The notes: a model not told the origin generated them from the letters alone. Shown: positions 26,477 to 35,943, counted from the stretch's first letter. The stretch: 64,000 bases of DNA from Candidatus Latescibacterota bacterium (GCA_011772205.1 WVZY01000077.1:17868-81867), one strand, 5' to 3'. Program-made: numbers and translations.

Positions 26477-27553
26477 ATGCTCTATAGAACAAGGGAATCG
26501 TTAAGCATCTACTCAGGAGCCAATGAGGGGGCGCCATTGAATCTCGGATATGTCAAGTACGCGAGAGTCGGCTTGAGCTATCTCTTGAAAAGCACCGAGC
26601 TGCCCGCCGGAAGAACCCTGGGCATCACCGTCGAGCCCACCAACATCTGCAATCTCCGCTGCATTTACTGCCCCCAGAGCGATGAGAAAAACCATTTCAT
26701 AAATGGCAGGGGCTTCATGAAGTATGAAACCTATAAAGTGATATTGGATAACATCTTATCTGATTTTACCCCACGATTTGTTTCTCTTCATAGGGATGGC
26801 GAGCCCCTCTTGAACAAGGAATTGGATAAGTTCATCGAATATACCGTCTTAAGAGGGATCCATACGGGAGTGTCGAGCAACTGCACAATGCTGGATCCAG
26901 AGAGAGCCCGGCGCCTACTGGATGCGGGCCTCGGTTTCATCAAAACGGACTTCTGCGCAGATGAATACTTGTTCGAAAAGCTCCGTGTTGGAGGCAACTG
27001 GAAAGCAACCTACGAAGGAATGACGACCATACTCGAGGAGGCAAAAGAAAGCGACATCCGGTTTCAAATGAACATAACGGATCTGAGCACACACGAAGTC
27101 GCTGATGAAACGGCCAGAACGAACATGGAGAAACTCCGGGAGCTTTTCTCGAAGTTCGAGAAGTCCGTGTCCATATCGAAAGTGCATTTTCATAACGCGC
27201 TCGATGAGAGCATCGAAATAATGACCAAAGACGATTACAAGAAGAACCACAGAACGTATACCTTGTGCCATCACCCATGGGTGCATATCGTTGTGGACTT
27301 TCGAGGCAACGTCGTTCCCTGCTGCAGAGATCTGCGCAGCGAATATATCTGCGGCAACCTGCTCAAAACCACAATGAAGGAGATTTGGAATAACGACCGT
27401 TTTATCCGTTTGAGAAGAGCTCTGGCGGAACGGAAACCGGAAGAAATCAACATATGCGCTAAGTGCGACCTGCCGTATCGAGGGAGCTACTCCGGGAAGA
27501 ACGCCGTGTCGAAAATTTCGAATATATTGTTTTCGAGAACATGGAAGAGGTAA
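26477..27553 (+). CDS. radical SAM/SPASM domain protein
   Basis: The 358-residue protein has the radical SAM cluster motif CNLRCIYC (about residues 57-64, CxxxCxxC) after ITVEPTN, and a C-terminal SPASM-like domain. That domain includes CHHPWVHIVVDFRGNVVPCC, then YICGNLL and ICAKCDLPYRG, giving the cysteines for a second iron-sulfur cluster. Such enzymes modify peptides, sugars or cofactors, often in cell-surface biosynthesis. No peptide precursor gene was found next to it. It stands alone between two minus-strand operons. A glycan- or lipid-modifying role is possible given the nearby envelope genes; nothing in the sequence decides. Confidence 0.88.
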   Translation: MLYRTRESLSIYSGANEGAPLNLGYVKYARVGLSYLLKSTELPAGRTLGITVEPTNICNLRCIYCPQSDEKNHFINGRGFMKYETYKVILDNILSDFTPRFVSLHRDGEPLLNKELDKFIEYTVLRGIHTGVSSNCTMLDPERARRLLDAGLGFIKTDFCADEYLFEKLRVGGNWKATYEGMTTILEEAKESDIRFQMNITDLSTHEVADETARTNMEKLRELFSKFEKSVSISKVHFHNALDESIEIMTKDDYKKNHRTYTLCHHPWVHIVVDFRGNVVPCCRDLRSEYICGNLLKTTMKEIWNNDRFIRLRRALAERKPEEINICAKCDLPYRGSYSGKNAVSKISNILFSRTWKR

Positions 27554-27642
27554 TCCGAGGCCGGAAATCGTGAAGCCACGACGAAGAATAGTATAATGAA
27601 GGAAGATAAGCCGTGCCGGAATGAATGGATTTGTGCCGGTTC

Positions 27643-28335
27643 TTATTGGCCCCGGATATCGACAATCGCCCGAGCATAATCGGGAGATCTAAAAATTGCC
27701 GTCCCTGCAACGATAATATCCACTCCAGCATCCCGAACGCGTTTCGCCGTATCCGGATTGATCCCGCCGTCGACCTGGATTGCAAAGCCAAATCCCTCTT
27801 TCTCCCTGAAATCCCTTGCCGTGGATATCTTCTCGAGGACCGTGTCGACAAACTCTTGCCCGCCGAAACCGGGAAACACACTCATGAGAAGCAGCAAATC
27901 GATTTTATCGAGGAACCGTTTCGTGCGTTCCAACGGCGTGTCGGGATTTATGGAGAGCCCGCACTTCCCACCGTGTTCTTTGATCATTTTCAGATCTCTC
28001 GTAAGATCCTCGCTCGCTTCAACGTGGATGGTAACGATGTCCGCACCGCTGTCGATGAAGCGCGGAATGTATCTGTCCGGATGATCGATCATCAAGTGGG
28101 TATCCAACGGGAGATTGGCCAGGCGGTTAATGGCTTCTATGATGAGAGGTCCAAAGGTGAGATTCGGGACGAAATGTCCGTCCATTACATCGAGATGCAG
28201 AAGGTCGGCGCCCGCGCTCTCCACAGCGGCGATTTCCTCTCCCAATCGCGAAAAATCCGCAGAAAGCAGGCTCGGTGCAACGGCAACATTGTACTTGGAG
28301 CGCTTTTCAATCGGAACCAGCTGCCACCAGTTCAA
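27643..28335 (-). CDS. rpe: ribulose-phosphate 3-epimerase
   Basis: The 230-residue TIM-barrel enzyme has APSLLSADFSRLGEEI, the metal-binding LHLDVMDGHFVPNLTFGP and HLMIDHPDRYI, then MSVFPGFGGQEF and VDGGINPDTA. It interconverts ribulose 5-phosphate and xylulose 5-phosphate in the pentose phosphate pathway. It starts at TTG 28335 behind GAGGGAG (6 nt) and overlaps the PASTA gene by 29 nt, so translation is probably coupled. The pairing of rpe with fmt and a PASTA protein is a known arrangement in many bacteria. Confidence 0.95.
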   Translation of the reverse strand: MNWWQLVPIEKRSKYNVAVAPSLLSADFSRLGEEIAAVESAGADLLHLDVMDGHFVPNLTFGPLIIEAINRLANLPLDTHLMIDHPDRYIPRFIDSGADIVTIHVEASEDLTRDLKMIKEHGGKCGLSINPDTPLERTKRFLDKIDLLLLMSVFPGFGGQEFVDTVLEKISTARDFREKEGFGFAIQVDGGINPDTAKRVRDAGVDIIVAGTAIFRSPDYARAIVDIRGQ

Positions 28336-29068
28336 TCGAATCTCCCTCTCGAATCAGAGTTCCAGGCGGAGGTCGCTGGCCAATCACCGTATTGGGATAA
28401 GTGCCGGGCCGATGCTCGTACCGGATGCCTCCGACCCTGAAACCCATGTTCTGCAGTTTCTCTTTGATGAAAAGAAGGTCCTGACCGGCAAGGTTAGGCA
28501 CAATGTAGCGCGCTTTCTTGCCCCCGACGGCTACCAGAAGATCTACGGCACCGCCTTCGGTGAGCTCGCGTCCGGGGGGCGGAAATGACGAGAGCACTGT
28601 TTCTTGGATGTCGCTCACTCGAAGCACCTTGGAAACCCGCCCCACTCGGAGATTGTGCCGGGTGAGCAAGATCCGGCTTTGACGGAGCGAGAGGCCTTTC
28701 AAATCGGGAACGCGGCGCATTTTGGGACCAAGACTCAGGACCACCGAGACAGTGCGGCCTTCTTTGATCGAATCGTTTGGACGGGGCGTCTGCGAAATCA
28801 CGTAACCTTTCGGAACCGCTCCGCTGTTGATTTCACGGGAGATGCGGAGCCTCAGCGAAATCCTTTCGGTGAATTGCCGAGCCTGCTTCTCGCTCATCCC
28901 CCGCAAGTCGGGAACGAGAACGGTGTTCCGCTGATGCACCAACAGGGGCATCAGAACAAAATTGAACACGAGCATCCCCAGAAGGAAAGCGCCGATGCAG
29001 ATGAGGCCTCCGATTCCAATCGAACGGAGTGTCATCCGTCTGCCTGATGCTGGAACTTGCCTGTCCAT
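28307..29068 (-). CDS. membrane-anchored three-PASTA-domain protein
   Basis: The 253-residue protein has one membrane helix (about residues 18-40: IGGLICIGAFLLGMLVFNFV) and three PASTA repeats outside the membrane. They begin VPDLRGMSEKQARQF, VPDLKGLSLRQSRILL and VPNLAGQDLLFIKEKL, each ending in a P-x-x-G-x-x-h-x-x-G turn. PASTA repeats bind peptidoglycan or muropeptides. There is no kinase domain and no transpeptidase domain. ATG 29068 lies just after GAGGGG. It lies between fmt and rpe, the position in which many bacteria carry a Ser/Thr kinase with PASTA repeats. This copy could be a sensor or scaffold without the kinase. Confidence 0.85.
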   Translation of the reverse strand: MDRQVPASGRRMTLRSIGIGGLICIGAFLLGMLVFNFVLMPLLVHQRNTVLVPDLRGMSEKQARQFTERISLRLRISREINSGAVPKGYVISQTPRPNDSIKEGRTVSVVLSLGPKMRRVPDLKGLSLRQSRILLTRHNLRVGRVSKVLRVSDIQETVLSSFPPPGRELTEGGAVDLLVAVGGKKARYIVPNLAGQDLLFIKEKLQNMGFRVGGIRYEHRPGTYPNTVIGQRPPPGTLIREGDSIELVAAGSD

Positions 29069-29262
29069 TGGCCCCTCGCTGCTGGGTATCGTTGCTCTGA
29101 TGCAACACGGTTCGGGCTCGGCCTGGCCTCGACCTGGCAGAAAAACGACCAGAGTGTATCCCAGGCCGAGAAGAGGGTCAATTGAAACCCAATCCGAGGC
29201 TTTCTACGCGCTTGGGATGGATTTGTTTCATCATTGATGAACGGGAACGTTGACCGCCCGGT

Positions 29263-30207
29263 TCATCCAAGGATGTCGCCTGGTCGTATTTTTGATCCTG
29301 GCGCAAATGCCGGCGCATCGAGCGCCCGCTTGCCCTCCGGCTTGAGGCGCTGTATCTCTAGCGTGCCGCTGCCGCAGGCCACACGAAAAGGCACCAGCGA
29401 CAGAACACTGCCCGGAGGCGCGTCAGAAGCTTCCTGCGCTAGAGGGCGGACCCCTAGCAGAATCAACCTCTTCCCCGAGTGAAACGTGTAGGCCGTTGGC
29501 CACGGGTACATTGCCCGGACCAGCCTGGAGATCTCCTCCGCCGTCTTGGTCCAGCTCACGAGCCCCTGCTCCTTGCGTATCTTTTTCGTATAAGTGCCGG
29601 CATCCGGATCCTGCTTTTGGCGGGTGATGGAACCGCTTCTCAATTCTAGCAACGTCCGGACAATAAGACCTGCCCCCGCTCGGGAGATCCTCTCACCGAG
29701 GCTCTGCGCCGTATCCTCGGGAAGAATCTCTATCCTTTCGGTTAACAACATATCTCCCGTGTCGATGCCCCTGTCCATCAGGATCGTCGTACACCCCGTT
29801 ACCTCATCCCCGGCCAGTATCGCGGCTTGAATAGGAGACACTCCCCGGTATTTCGGGAGCAAAGATCCATGGAGGTTCACACAGCCCAGCTTCGGCAGCC
29901 CGAGAAGATCCTCTTTGAGGATCAGCCCAAACGCGACGACAACGATCACGTCGGGCTGGATAGCAGCGATTTCCCGGGCACGAGCTCCGTAACCTTCCCT
30001 GGTCATCACCATCACGGGATATCCCAGCTTTTTGGCGACGACTTTCACCGGCGTAGGAGAGACCGTCCTACCGCGCCCTTTCGCCCGGTCCGGTTGAGTG
30101 ACGACCTGGACGACGTCGACATCCGGGCAGGCGGCCAGCGCTTCCAGTGTGGGAACCGCAAATTCCGGGCTACCCATGAAAACGACTCTCAGTCTCGCTT
30201 CGGGCAA
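29263..30207 (-). CDS. fmt: methionyl-tRNA formyltransferase
   Basis: The 314-residue enzyme shows VVFMGSPEFAVPTLEAL, the formyl-transfer core LGCVNLHGSLLPKYRGVSPI with the catalytic N/H pair, and IMLMDRGIDTGDMLL-like sequence. It formylates initiator Met-tRNA. The start is TTG 30207, 8 nt after GGAG; no other initiator precedes the conserved first strand. It follows def by 24 nt. The next gene, 195 nt away, is the PASTA protein; the rsmB (sun) gene often found here is absent. Confidence 0.96.
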   Translation of the reverse strand: MPEARLRVVFMGSPEFAVPTLEALAACPDVDVVQVVTQPDRAKGRGRTVSPTPVKVVAKKLGYPVMVMTREGYGARAREIAAIQPDVIVVVAFGLILKEDLLGLPKLGCVNLHGSLLPKYRGVSPIQAAILAGDEVTGCTTILMDRGIDTGDMLLTERIEILPEDTAQSLGERISRAGAGLIVRTLLELRSGSITRQKQDPDAGTYTKKIRKEQGLVSWTKTAEEISRLVRAMYPWPTAYTFHSGKRLILLGVRPLAQEASDAPPGSVLSLVPFRVACGSGTLEIQRLKPEGKRALDAPAFAPGSKIRPGDILG

Positions 30208-30231
30208 AGCACCCGCTCCAGAGGAAAAGGG

Positions 30232-30747
30232 TTAGGTTCGTTGTTGCTTTATATTTTTTAGCTGGGATTTGATGAGGCTTTTCTGCGCGCTGGAAATGTA
30301 ATCGATGCAAAGCCTGCCGTCGAGATGGTCGATTTCATGGAGCAGGATCCGACCAAAAAGGCTTGAATCCGAAACAGTGTGGATCTGGCCATCCAGGTCC
30401 TGATATCGAACCTCGACACTCTGCGGTCTCACAATGGGAGCGGAAATCCCCGGAAGACTGAGGCAGCCTTCCTCATAGGTCCAGGTTTCTTTGGAGACCC
30501 CGACGATCTCTGGATTCACTAGTGCCATCGGCGGAGCGTCGAAATCATCCAGGCCCCTCATTCGTCGAGCTACAATAAGCCGTTTGCCGACACCGACCTG
30601 AGGAGCGGCCAGGCCAATCCCGTTCTCCGTCACCATGATCTCCATCATCGCTTCGGCAAGCTCCCGAAGCCCTTCATCGAAGTCTTCCACGGGAGAGGCG
30701 ACTTCCCTGAGAACCGAATCACCGTAATATCTCAACGTCAACTTCAT
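30232..30747 (-). CDS. def: peptide deformylase
   Basis: The 171-residue protein has the three deformylase motifs: GIGLAAPQVG (motif 1), EEGCLSLPG (motif 2, metal-ligand Cys) and LLHEIDHLDG (motif 3, HExxH-type ligands). It removes the formyl group from nascent proteins, and pairs with fmt directly downstream. The C-terminal extension after motif 3 is short. The gene follows a possible terminator after yajC, so a promoter may lie in the 93-nt gap. Confidence 0.96.
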   Translation of the reverse strand: MKLTLRYYGDSVLREVASPVEDFDEGLRELAEAMMEIMVTENGIGLAAPQVGVGKRLIVARRMRGLDDFDAPPMALVNPEIVGVSKETWTYEEGCLSLPGISAPIVRPQSVEVRYQDLDGQIHTVSDSSLFGRILLHEIDHLDGRLCIDYISSAQKSLIKSQLKNIKQQRT

Positions 30748-30776
30748 CTCGACTCACATTGATCAGCGAACTCCTA

Positions 30777-30804
30777 AGCAAAAACCGCCCATTGCGACGG
30801 CTTT
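30777..30804 (-). terminator. possible attenuator/terminator between yajC and def
   Basis: The minus-strand sequence AAAGCCGTC-GCAATG-GGCGGTTTT forms a 9-bp stem with two G-U pairs, running into five T. It is weaker than the others and may only reduce read-through into def-fmt. Confidence 0.45.
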
Positions 30805-30840
30805 GTATTAAAATAGGCTAGATCTTCGCCATCCGCCAGT

Positions 30841-31158
30841 TCAACCTTCGTTGCCCCTCTCAACAACGCTCGCCACAGCGCTCTTGACCATTTCGATTTT
30901 CACGTTCTCAGCGATCTTCAAAACGATGATGTGTTCTTTGACGCTGAGTACAGTGCCATAGATCCCCCCGGTTGTGAGAATCCGATCGCCTTTTCTGAGC
31001 GCCGAAATCATCTGTTGCAGCTCCCGTTGTTTTCTCTGCTGCGGACGTATCAACAGAAAATAGAAAATCACCAGCATTCCAAGCAGCGGTATCAATAGAC
31101 CTGCTGGAGATCCTCCTTCAGAACCCGACGGACCCATGGCAAATAGAATCCAGTTCAT
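30841..31158 (-). CDS. yajC: preprotein translocase subunit YajC
   Basis: The 105-residue protein has a single membrane helix (residues about 20-38) followed by FYFLLIRPQQRKQRELQQMI and the conserved cytosolic beta-domain LRKGDRILTTGGIYGTVLSV. It associates with SecDF and the Sec translocon. The position after tgt matches the queA-tgt-yajC order of many bacteria; secD and secF do not follow here. Confidence 0.95.
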   Translation of the reverse strand: MNWILFAMGPSGSEGGSPAGLLIPLLGMLVIFYFLLIRPQQRKQRELQQMISALRKGDRILTTGGIYGTVLSVKEHIIVLKIAENVKIEMVKSAVASVVERGNEG

Positions 31159-31198
31159 CTTACCCCCTTGTCGACAAGATCAAATTTCCGTCTCGATG

Positions 31199-32335
31199 CT
31201 ATTCGCGTGTTTCTCCAGAAGAATAGCGCTCAACAAATCCTCTACGCCACTCGACGAAACAACCGGCAAAGATCGCACCTCGCATTTCCTTCATCAGATC
31301 ACAATAAAAACAAAGACTGTGATAAGTCGCCAGAATCGGACCCATGATCTCCCCGGCGAGGAATAAATGGCGGAGATAGGCACGGGAGAAATTCTGGCAA
31401 GCATAACACCTGCAATCCGAATCGAGCGGCGCGAAGTCCCGCGAATAGCCGGTGTTCTTCAAAACGAGCTTTCCATCCCTCGTGAAGACCGTGCCGTTCC
31501 GCGCGTTCCGCGTTGGCAGCACGCAGTCGAACATATCGATGCCTCTTGCGACAGCTTCGATGATATCGATCGGCGTCCCTACCCCCATGAGGTAGCGGGG
31601 TTTCTCGAACGGCAGGCCTTCTGTGACACATTCAGTAATCTTCCAGGTTTGACTCTTCTCCTCCCCGACGGACAATCCACCTATGGCATATCCGGGAAAT
31701 TCCAATTCGATGAGCTCATCACGCGAGCGTCTCCGCAAGTCCTCGTACACCGATCCTTGCACGATTCCGAAAAGCGCCTGCTCGTATCCATTGCAATTGA
31801 AAAGCGTCCCAAAAACGCCCGCCCCCCTCTCGGCCCATTTCGTAGTCAGCGCAACAGCTTTTTCCGCTTCGGTCCGGTCACAGGGAAACGGCGTGCAGTA
31901 ATCAAAGCTCATAACGATGTCCGCTCCCAGCCTCGCCTGAGCATAGATGACCGTTTCCGGCGTAAACAAGTGGCGCGAGCCGTCGATGTGCGATTGAAAC
32001 TCCACCCCATCATCCGTCACCTTCCCAAGATCGGCAAGACTGAATACCTGGAACCCTCCGCTATCCGTGAGAATCGGTTTCGTCCAAGACATAAAGCTAT
32101 GCAGCCCCCCGGCGTCTTCCACGATCCCAATCCCCGGCCGCAGAAACAGGTGATAGGCATTCGCCAGTATGATCTGTGCGCCGATTTTGTCCAGAGTTTC
32201 CGGTGTCGCGGCCTTGACCGCCGCCTGCGTTCCCACCGGCATGAATGCCGGCGTGCAAACATCGCCATGATCGGTCGATAAAATTCCCGCTCTGGCGCTT
32301 CCCTGTGATGTTTCGAGTCGAAAACCAAACGGCAT
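31199..32335 (-). CDS. tgt: tRNA-guanine transglycosylase
   Basis: The 378-residue TIM barrel has THGDVCTPAFMPVGTQ-type N-terminus, GGFQVFSLADLGKV, the nucleophile region IVMSFDYCTPFPC, IGGLSVGEEK and RYLMGVGTPIDI. The C-terminal zinc site is DCRCYACQNFSRAYLRHL plus a later His. It inserts preQ1 into position 34 of GUN tRNAs, the step just before QueA acts. The gene is separated from queA by the AsmA-like gene. Confidence 0.97.
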   Translation of the reverse strand: MPFGFRLETSQGSARAGILSTDHGDVCTPAFMPVGTQAAVKAATPETLDKIGAQIILANAYHLFLRPGIGIVEDAGGLHSFMSWTKPILTDSGGFQVFSLADLGKVTDDGVEFQSHIDGSRHLFTPETVIYAQARLGADIVMSFDYCTPFPCDRTEAEKAVALTTKWAERGAGVFGTLFNCNGYEQALFGIVQGSVYEDLRRRSRDELIELEFPGYAIGGLSVGEEKSQTWKITECVTEGLPFEKPRYLMGVGTPIDIIEAVARGIDMFDCVLPTRNARNGTVFTRDGKLVLKNTGYSRDFAPLDSDCRCYACQNFSRAYLRHLFLAGEIMGPILATYHSLCFYCDLMKEMRGAIFAGCFVEWRRGFVERYSSGETRE

Positions 32336-32422
32336 GCACCTAATTTAACAGGGAAGCCTGCTCACGTCAGTACAAATTTAGCTCGAATTGGGCAATATGA
32401 TCTGCTGCGCGCCGCCGGAATG

Positions 32423-34846
32423 CTAATTCTCCTTCTTGCGCTTTTTCGACGGCAAGAATTGGTCGAATAATTTTTTCTTGAGTTTGTCGATCTCCGGAGA
32501 AATGATCGACTCCTGGATTTTTCCGCTGATATCCGGTTTGAAGGCCACCTTTTGAAGCCTTCCCGTCATGGAAAACGGTATCTGCACCCGTCCCTGATCA
32601 TCGGTCAAGAATGAAACGAAACCCGCTTCTTCGATCAGGCTTTTTGACAGGCGGGGGGACAGGATGAATGCTGCTTGTGAATCGACCGTCCAATCAAGGC
32701 CAAGTGATCCCTTTCCAAGTATCGAATAATCCTCCGTTCCCAAATGGAAGCTTGGCGCGTGGATCCTTCCCCCCTTGATGAGGACATCGCCCTCGAATTC
32801 CCTGAACTCCGTCTTGGTCGCCGTGAACACGTGTGGGTAGGTCTTTCGGAGATGCTCGGAGACGATAGGTGCAGAGCCAAGCTCCCCGGCAATTGCATTC
32901 AGTAGTTCCTTCGCTATGTTCATGTCCAAGATGGCTCCTTGAAGGACAGCCAACACTCCCGCGCCGTCCAAGGTGCTCCGGACATCCGCCCATTTTTTGC
33001 CCTGGCCGCCGAGATGGATATCGAGGTTCACATTCCCTTGGAAGCGGCTACTGGATCTGGCCAGCGTGGAGCTCACCAGGTTCACCAGATTCAGGCCGCG
33101 AGCCTTCGTATCGAAAGAGAATTGCGGAGGTGTCTTGCGCAGATCGATGTTGCCATGCCCGCGAATAGTACCGCCCAGCCCATCCAGATTCAGGCTGTCC
33201 ACGAGAACTTGCTTCCCTTTCATTGAGAACACCATGTTTCCGGCGACATCTTTGATGGGATTCCGCGCTCGAGGAACGCGGATAGACGCTTCTTTCATCG
33301 TAACCAAGCCTCGCGCATCGGGAATCACTCCCGGTTTGAAATCCCCGCTGACATTAATTTCCGCATTTATCTTCCCAGCAGGGTCATATTTTTCGAGATT
33401 TGGAATCAATCCTCTCCACCCGGCGAGATCCATATTTCGGGCTTTTGCATCAAACGAGAGCCGCGGCGTTTCATTGCGGAGATCAATTCTGCCGTTTCCC
33501 TTGACGGTTCCGCCCATGCCAGCGACATGCAGGCTGTCTACCAATACTTGCTTATCCCCTGTGGAGAACACGAATCTCCCTTCGATGCCGCTTACCGGTC
33601 CCGCCATTTGAGGGGTTTTTATCGAGGCTCCCTTCATGGTTGCAAATCCGCGAGCGGGGGGAAGCGCGCCGGGTTTGATCGCTCCATTCAGCTCGAGATC
33701 CACCGCTACTTTGCCTGCAACGAGATAGCGCCCGAGCGCCGGCAGCATCTCGTCCCACCCGGCGAGATCCGCCTCGTCGGAACGGAAAGAAAGGTTGACA
33801 TTGGGCCGAGCACCCAGCTTCACGCCGCCTTTTCCAGAGATGCTCATGTTATTCAGCATCAAATCGGCCTGCTCGATCTCGACGTCTCTGTCGAGCATCC
33901 GTGCTTTGCTCTCCATCCAGCAGGGCACTCCAGTTGGCTTTCGAAACCGATCACCAACCCTGATGGCGCAGTCGGTAAGATCGGCCTTGCCTGCGAACAT
34001 CAAAGAGGCGAGAGAACCTTCCACATGGCCTTCAGCTTTCATCGGCCCTTCGAGCGCAAGATCTGGCGGAAGCTTGCCAGAGATCTGGTTCATCTGAGCC
34101 ACGGAGGCCAGATCAATTGGGCCGAGCGCGAAATCGAAATTCACAGGAATATTCAATGCGCCCAAAGGATCACCAATTGGGCCTGCTTGGCCTTTGATCT
34201 TCACATTTGCACGTTCGGTATCGTCATCACCGGAGAAAACCGATGCTTTCAATTCGATCGAGGCTGGCCGGTCCTCCTGGACACCTTCGATGGAGAAATC
34301 GATGTTCTCGACGTGGATTACGGACGCTGCCGCCTGGTCTTCGAACCGAAGCTTTCCCTTGGAGATGTCAGCAAATGCAACCATCAATGCGAACTGTGTC
34401 CGACCGGATGCGGCAGTCGAATCTTCATCAGGGCCGGCCGCTTCCGACCGTTGTGATCGCCCTATCGTGTCAAAGTTGAACCGGCCGTCGTTATTGCGAA
34501 TGACGTTTATCTTGGGCTTTTCGAGAATGACCCGTTTGACCTGCAGTTCCTTTCGCAACAGCGGAAAAAGGGCGACTCTCACCCGAAGCTCATCCGCTTC
34601 GATGAAATTATCCATTGAAAAGTCCGGATCATCGGAGACAACAACATCTCTGACACTAATTCCAATCCCCCCGCGCAGGCTCACGCCAATTTTACCGACA
34701 TCCACCTGTCTGCCCGTTACTCTCTCCGCTCGTGTAATGAAAAATTCCTTCCGCGCATCGATGATTCGTCCGAGATTCAAAAGCGCCACAATGGCTATTA
34801 CGACAATTATCAATAGAATTGCCAAAACGATCAGGAGTCTGCGCAT
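32423..34846 (-). CDS. AsmA-family protein
   Basis: The 807-residue protein has one N-terminal membrane helix (residues about 3-24) followed by the AsmA opening AERVTGRQVDVGKIGVSLRG and a series of repeated beta-strand units, for example ARGFATMKGASIKTPQMAGP and ARGLVTMKEASIRVPRARNP. The C-terminal part (about 610-760) is the AsmA_2-like end with GAGVLAVLQGAILDMNIAKE. These proteins form long periplasmic beta-tubes, related to TamB and Vps13, and are linked to lipid movement to the outer membrane. It sits between queA and tgt, an unusual place, and is probably co-transcribed with them (48 and 88 nt gaps). Confidence 0.88.
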   Translation of the reverse strand: MRRLLIVLAILLIIVVIAIVALLNLGRIIDARKEFFITRAERVTGRQVDVGKIGVSLRGGIGISVRDVVVSDDPDFSMDNFIEADELRVRVALFPLLRKELQVKRVILEKPKINVIRNNDGRFNFDTIGRSQRSEAAGPDEDSTAASGRTQFALMVAFADISKGKLRFEDQAAASVIHVENIDFSIEGVQEDRPASIELKASVFSGDDDTERANVKIKGQAGPIGDPLGALNIPVNFDFALGPIDLASVAQMNQISGKLPPDLALEGPMKAEGHVEGSLASLMFAGKADLTDCAIRVGDRFRKPTGVPCWMESKARMLDRDVEIEQADLMLNNMSISGKGGVKLGARPNVNLSFRSDEADLAGWDEMLPALGRYLVAGKVAVDLELNGAIKPGALPPARGFATMKGASIKTPQMAGPVSGIEGRFVFSTGDKQVLVDSLHVAGMGGTVKGNGRIDLRNETPRLSFDAKARNMDLAGWRGLIPNLEKYDPAGKINAEINVSGDFKPGVIPDARGLVTMKEASIRVPRARNPIKDVAGNMVFSMKGKQVLVDSLNLDGLGGTIRGHGNIDLRKTPPQFSFDTKARGLNLVNLVSSTLARSSSRFQGNVNLDIHLGGQGKKWADVRSTLDGAGVLAVLQGAILDMNIAKELLNAIAGELGSAPIVSEHLRKTYPHVFTATKTEFREFEGDVLIKGGRIHAPSFHLGTEDYSILGKGSLGLDWTVDSQAAFILSPRLSKSLIEEAGFVSFLTDDQGRVQIPFSMTGRLQKVAFKPDISGKIQESIISPEIDKLKKKLFDQFLPSKKRKKEN

Positions 34847-34893
34847 CTTGGAGCCTCCTTCGATTACAACCGGTATTTTTCTCGACGGCCTTT

Positions 34894-35937
34894 CTATCCG
34901 ATCAGCATCGCGTCACCGTAGCTGTAAAAGCGATAGCCTCGGGCCACTGCTTCATTGTAGCAGGCGAGAGTCTTTTCCCTGCCGAGAAATGCGCACACGA
35001 GGAGCAGCAGCGACGACTTCGGCAGGTGAAAGTTCGTGATCAATCGATCCACCACATGAAATTCGAATCCTGGGTAAATGAACAAATCCGTTTCGCCATC
35101 ATAATCATCTTTCAGCGATACTTTGTCAAACAACCCTTCTATATGTGCCGTTTCAAGAAGCCTCGTGACGGTGGTTCCGACGGCCACGATGCGTTTGCCT
35201 TCCGCTTTTCCCTTCTTTATCTTTTGCAGCACTTTCCCGCTGATGGAAAACGCTTCGCTGTCCAGCCGATTCTGCTCGACGATCTCCCGGTCGAGGGGCA
35301 GAAAGGTGCCCGGGCCTACGTGCAGGACGAGGGACAGAACGTCAATCCCCCTCGAATGGAGCCTGTTGAGAAGCCGCGTGTCGAAATGCAATCCGGCCGT
35401 TGGCGCGGCGACAGATCCGGCTTCTTTTGCAAATATCGTCTGATAGCGCGTTCGGTCTTCCGGCTCATCGCTCCGACGAATATAAGGAGGAAGTGGAACG
35501 TGGCCTTTCTCATCGAGAATATCATCCAGGTTCCTTTGGGCAACAACGCTCAATCGTGTTTCCCGCTCGCTCACTCTTTCTTCTACCCTCAATTCGTAAC
35601 TTTGATCCTCGGGGCGGAGAATTTCTCCTATTTTCGGCTTCTTCGACGATCTCACCAAGGCTCGAAACACGTGTTTCCCCTCGCTCCGCGTAAAAAGCAC
35701 TTCGACCAAGCCGCCGCTCTCGCGTCTGACGAAAAGACGCGCTGGGACCACCCGCGACCGGTTCACCACGACGATATCATTTGAGGAAAGAAAATCGGGA
35801 AGATCGCGGAAAATGGCATGCATTCTCGTGCCGCTGAGTTTTTCCACGACCATGAGACGGCTGGAGTCTCTCTCTTCGAGGGGTTTCTGGGCTATAAAAG
35901 ATTCCGGCAGATCGTAGGAAAAGTCATCCAGGCGCAT
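34894..35937 (-). CDS. queA: S-adenosylmethionine:tRNA ribosyltransferase-isomerase
   Basis: The 347-residue protein matches QueA along its length: FSYDLPESFIAQKPLEERDS, RVVPARLFVRR, APTAGLHFD, LHVGPGTFLPL, VGTTVTRLLET and TNFHLPKSSLLLLV. It transfers and isomerises the ribosyl part of SAM onto 7-aminomethyl-7-deazaguanine in tRNA to give epoxyqueuosine. It starts 6 nt after ruvB, the conserved ruvB-queA arrangement. Confidence 0.97.
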   Translation of the reverse strand: MRLDDFSYDLPESFIAQKPLEERDSSRLMVVEKLSGTRMHAIFRDLPDFLSSNDIVVVNRSRVVPARLFVRRESGGLVEVLFTRSEGKHVFRALVRSSKKPKIGEILRPEDQSYELRVEERVSERETRLSVVAQRNLDDILDEKGHVPLPPYIRRSDEPEDRTRYQTIFAKEAGSVAAPTAGLHFDTRLLNRLHSRGIDVLSLVLHVGPGTFLPLDREIVEQNRLDSEAFSISGKVLQKIKKGKAEGKRIVAVGTTVTRLLETAHIEGLFDKVSLKDDYDGETDLFIYPGFEFHVVDRLITNFHLPKSSLLLLVCAFLGREKTLACYNEAVARGYRFYSYGDAMLIG

Positions 35938-35943
35938 AGATAA

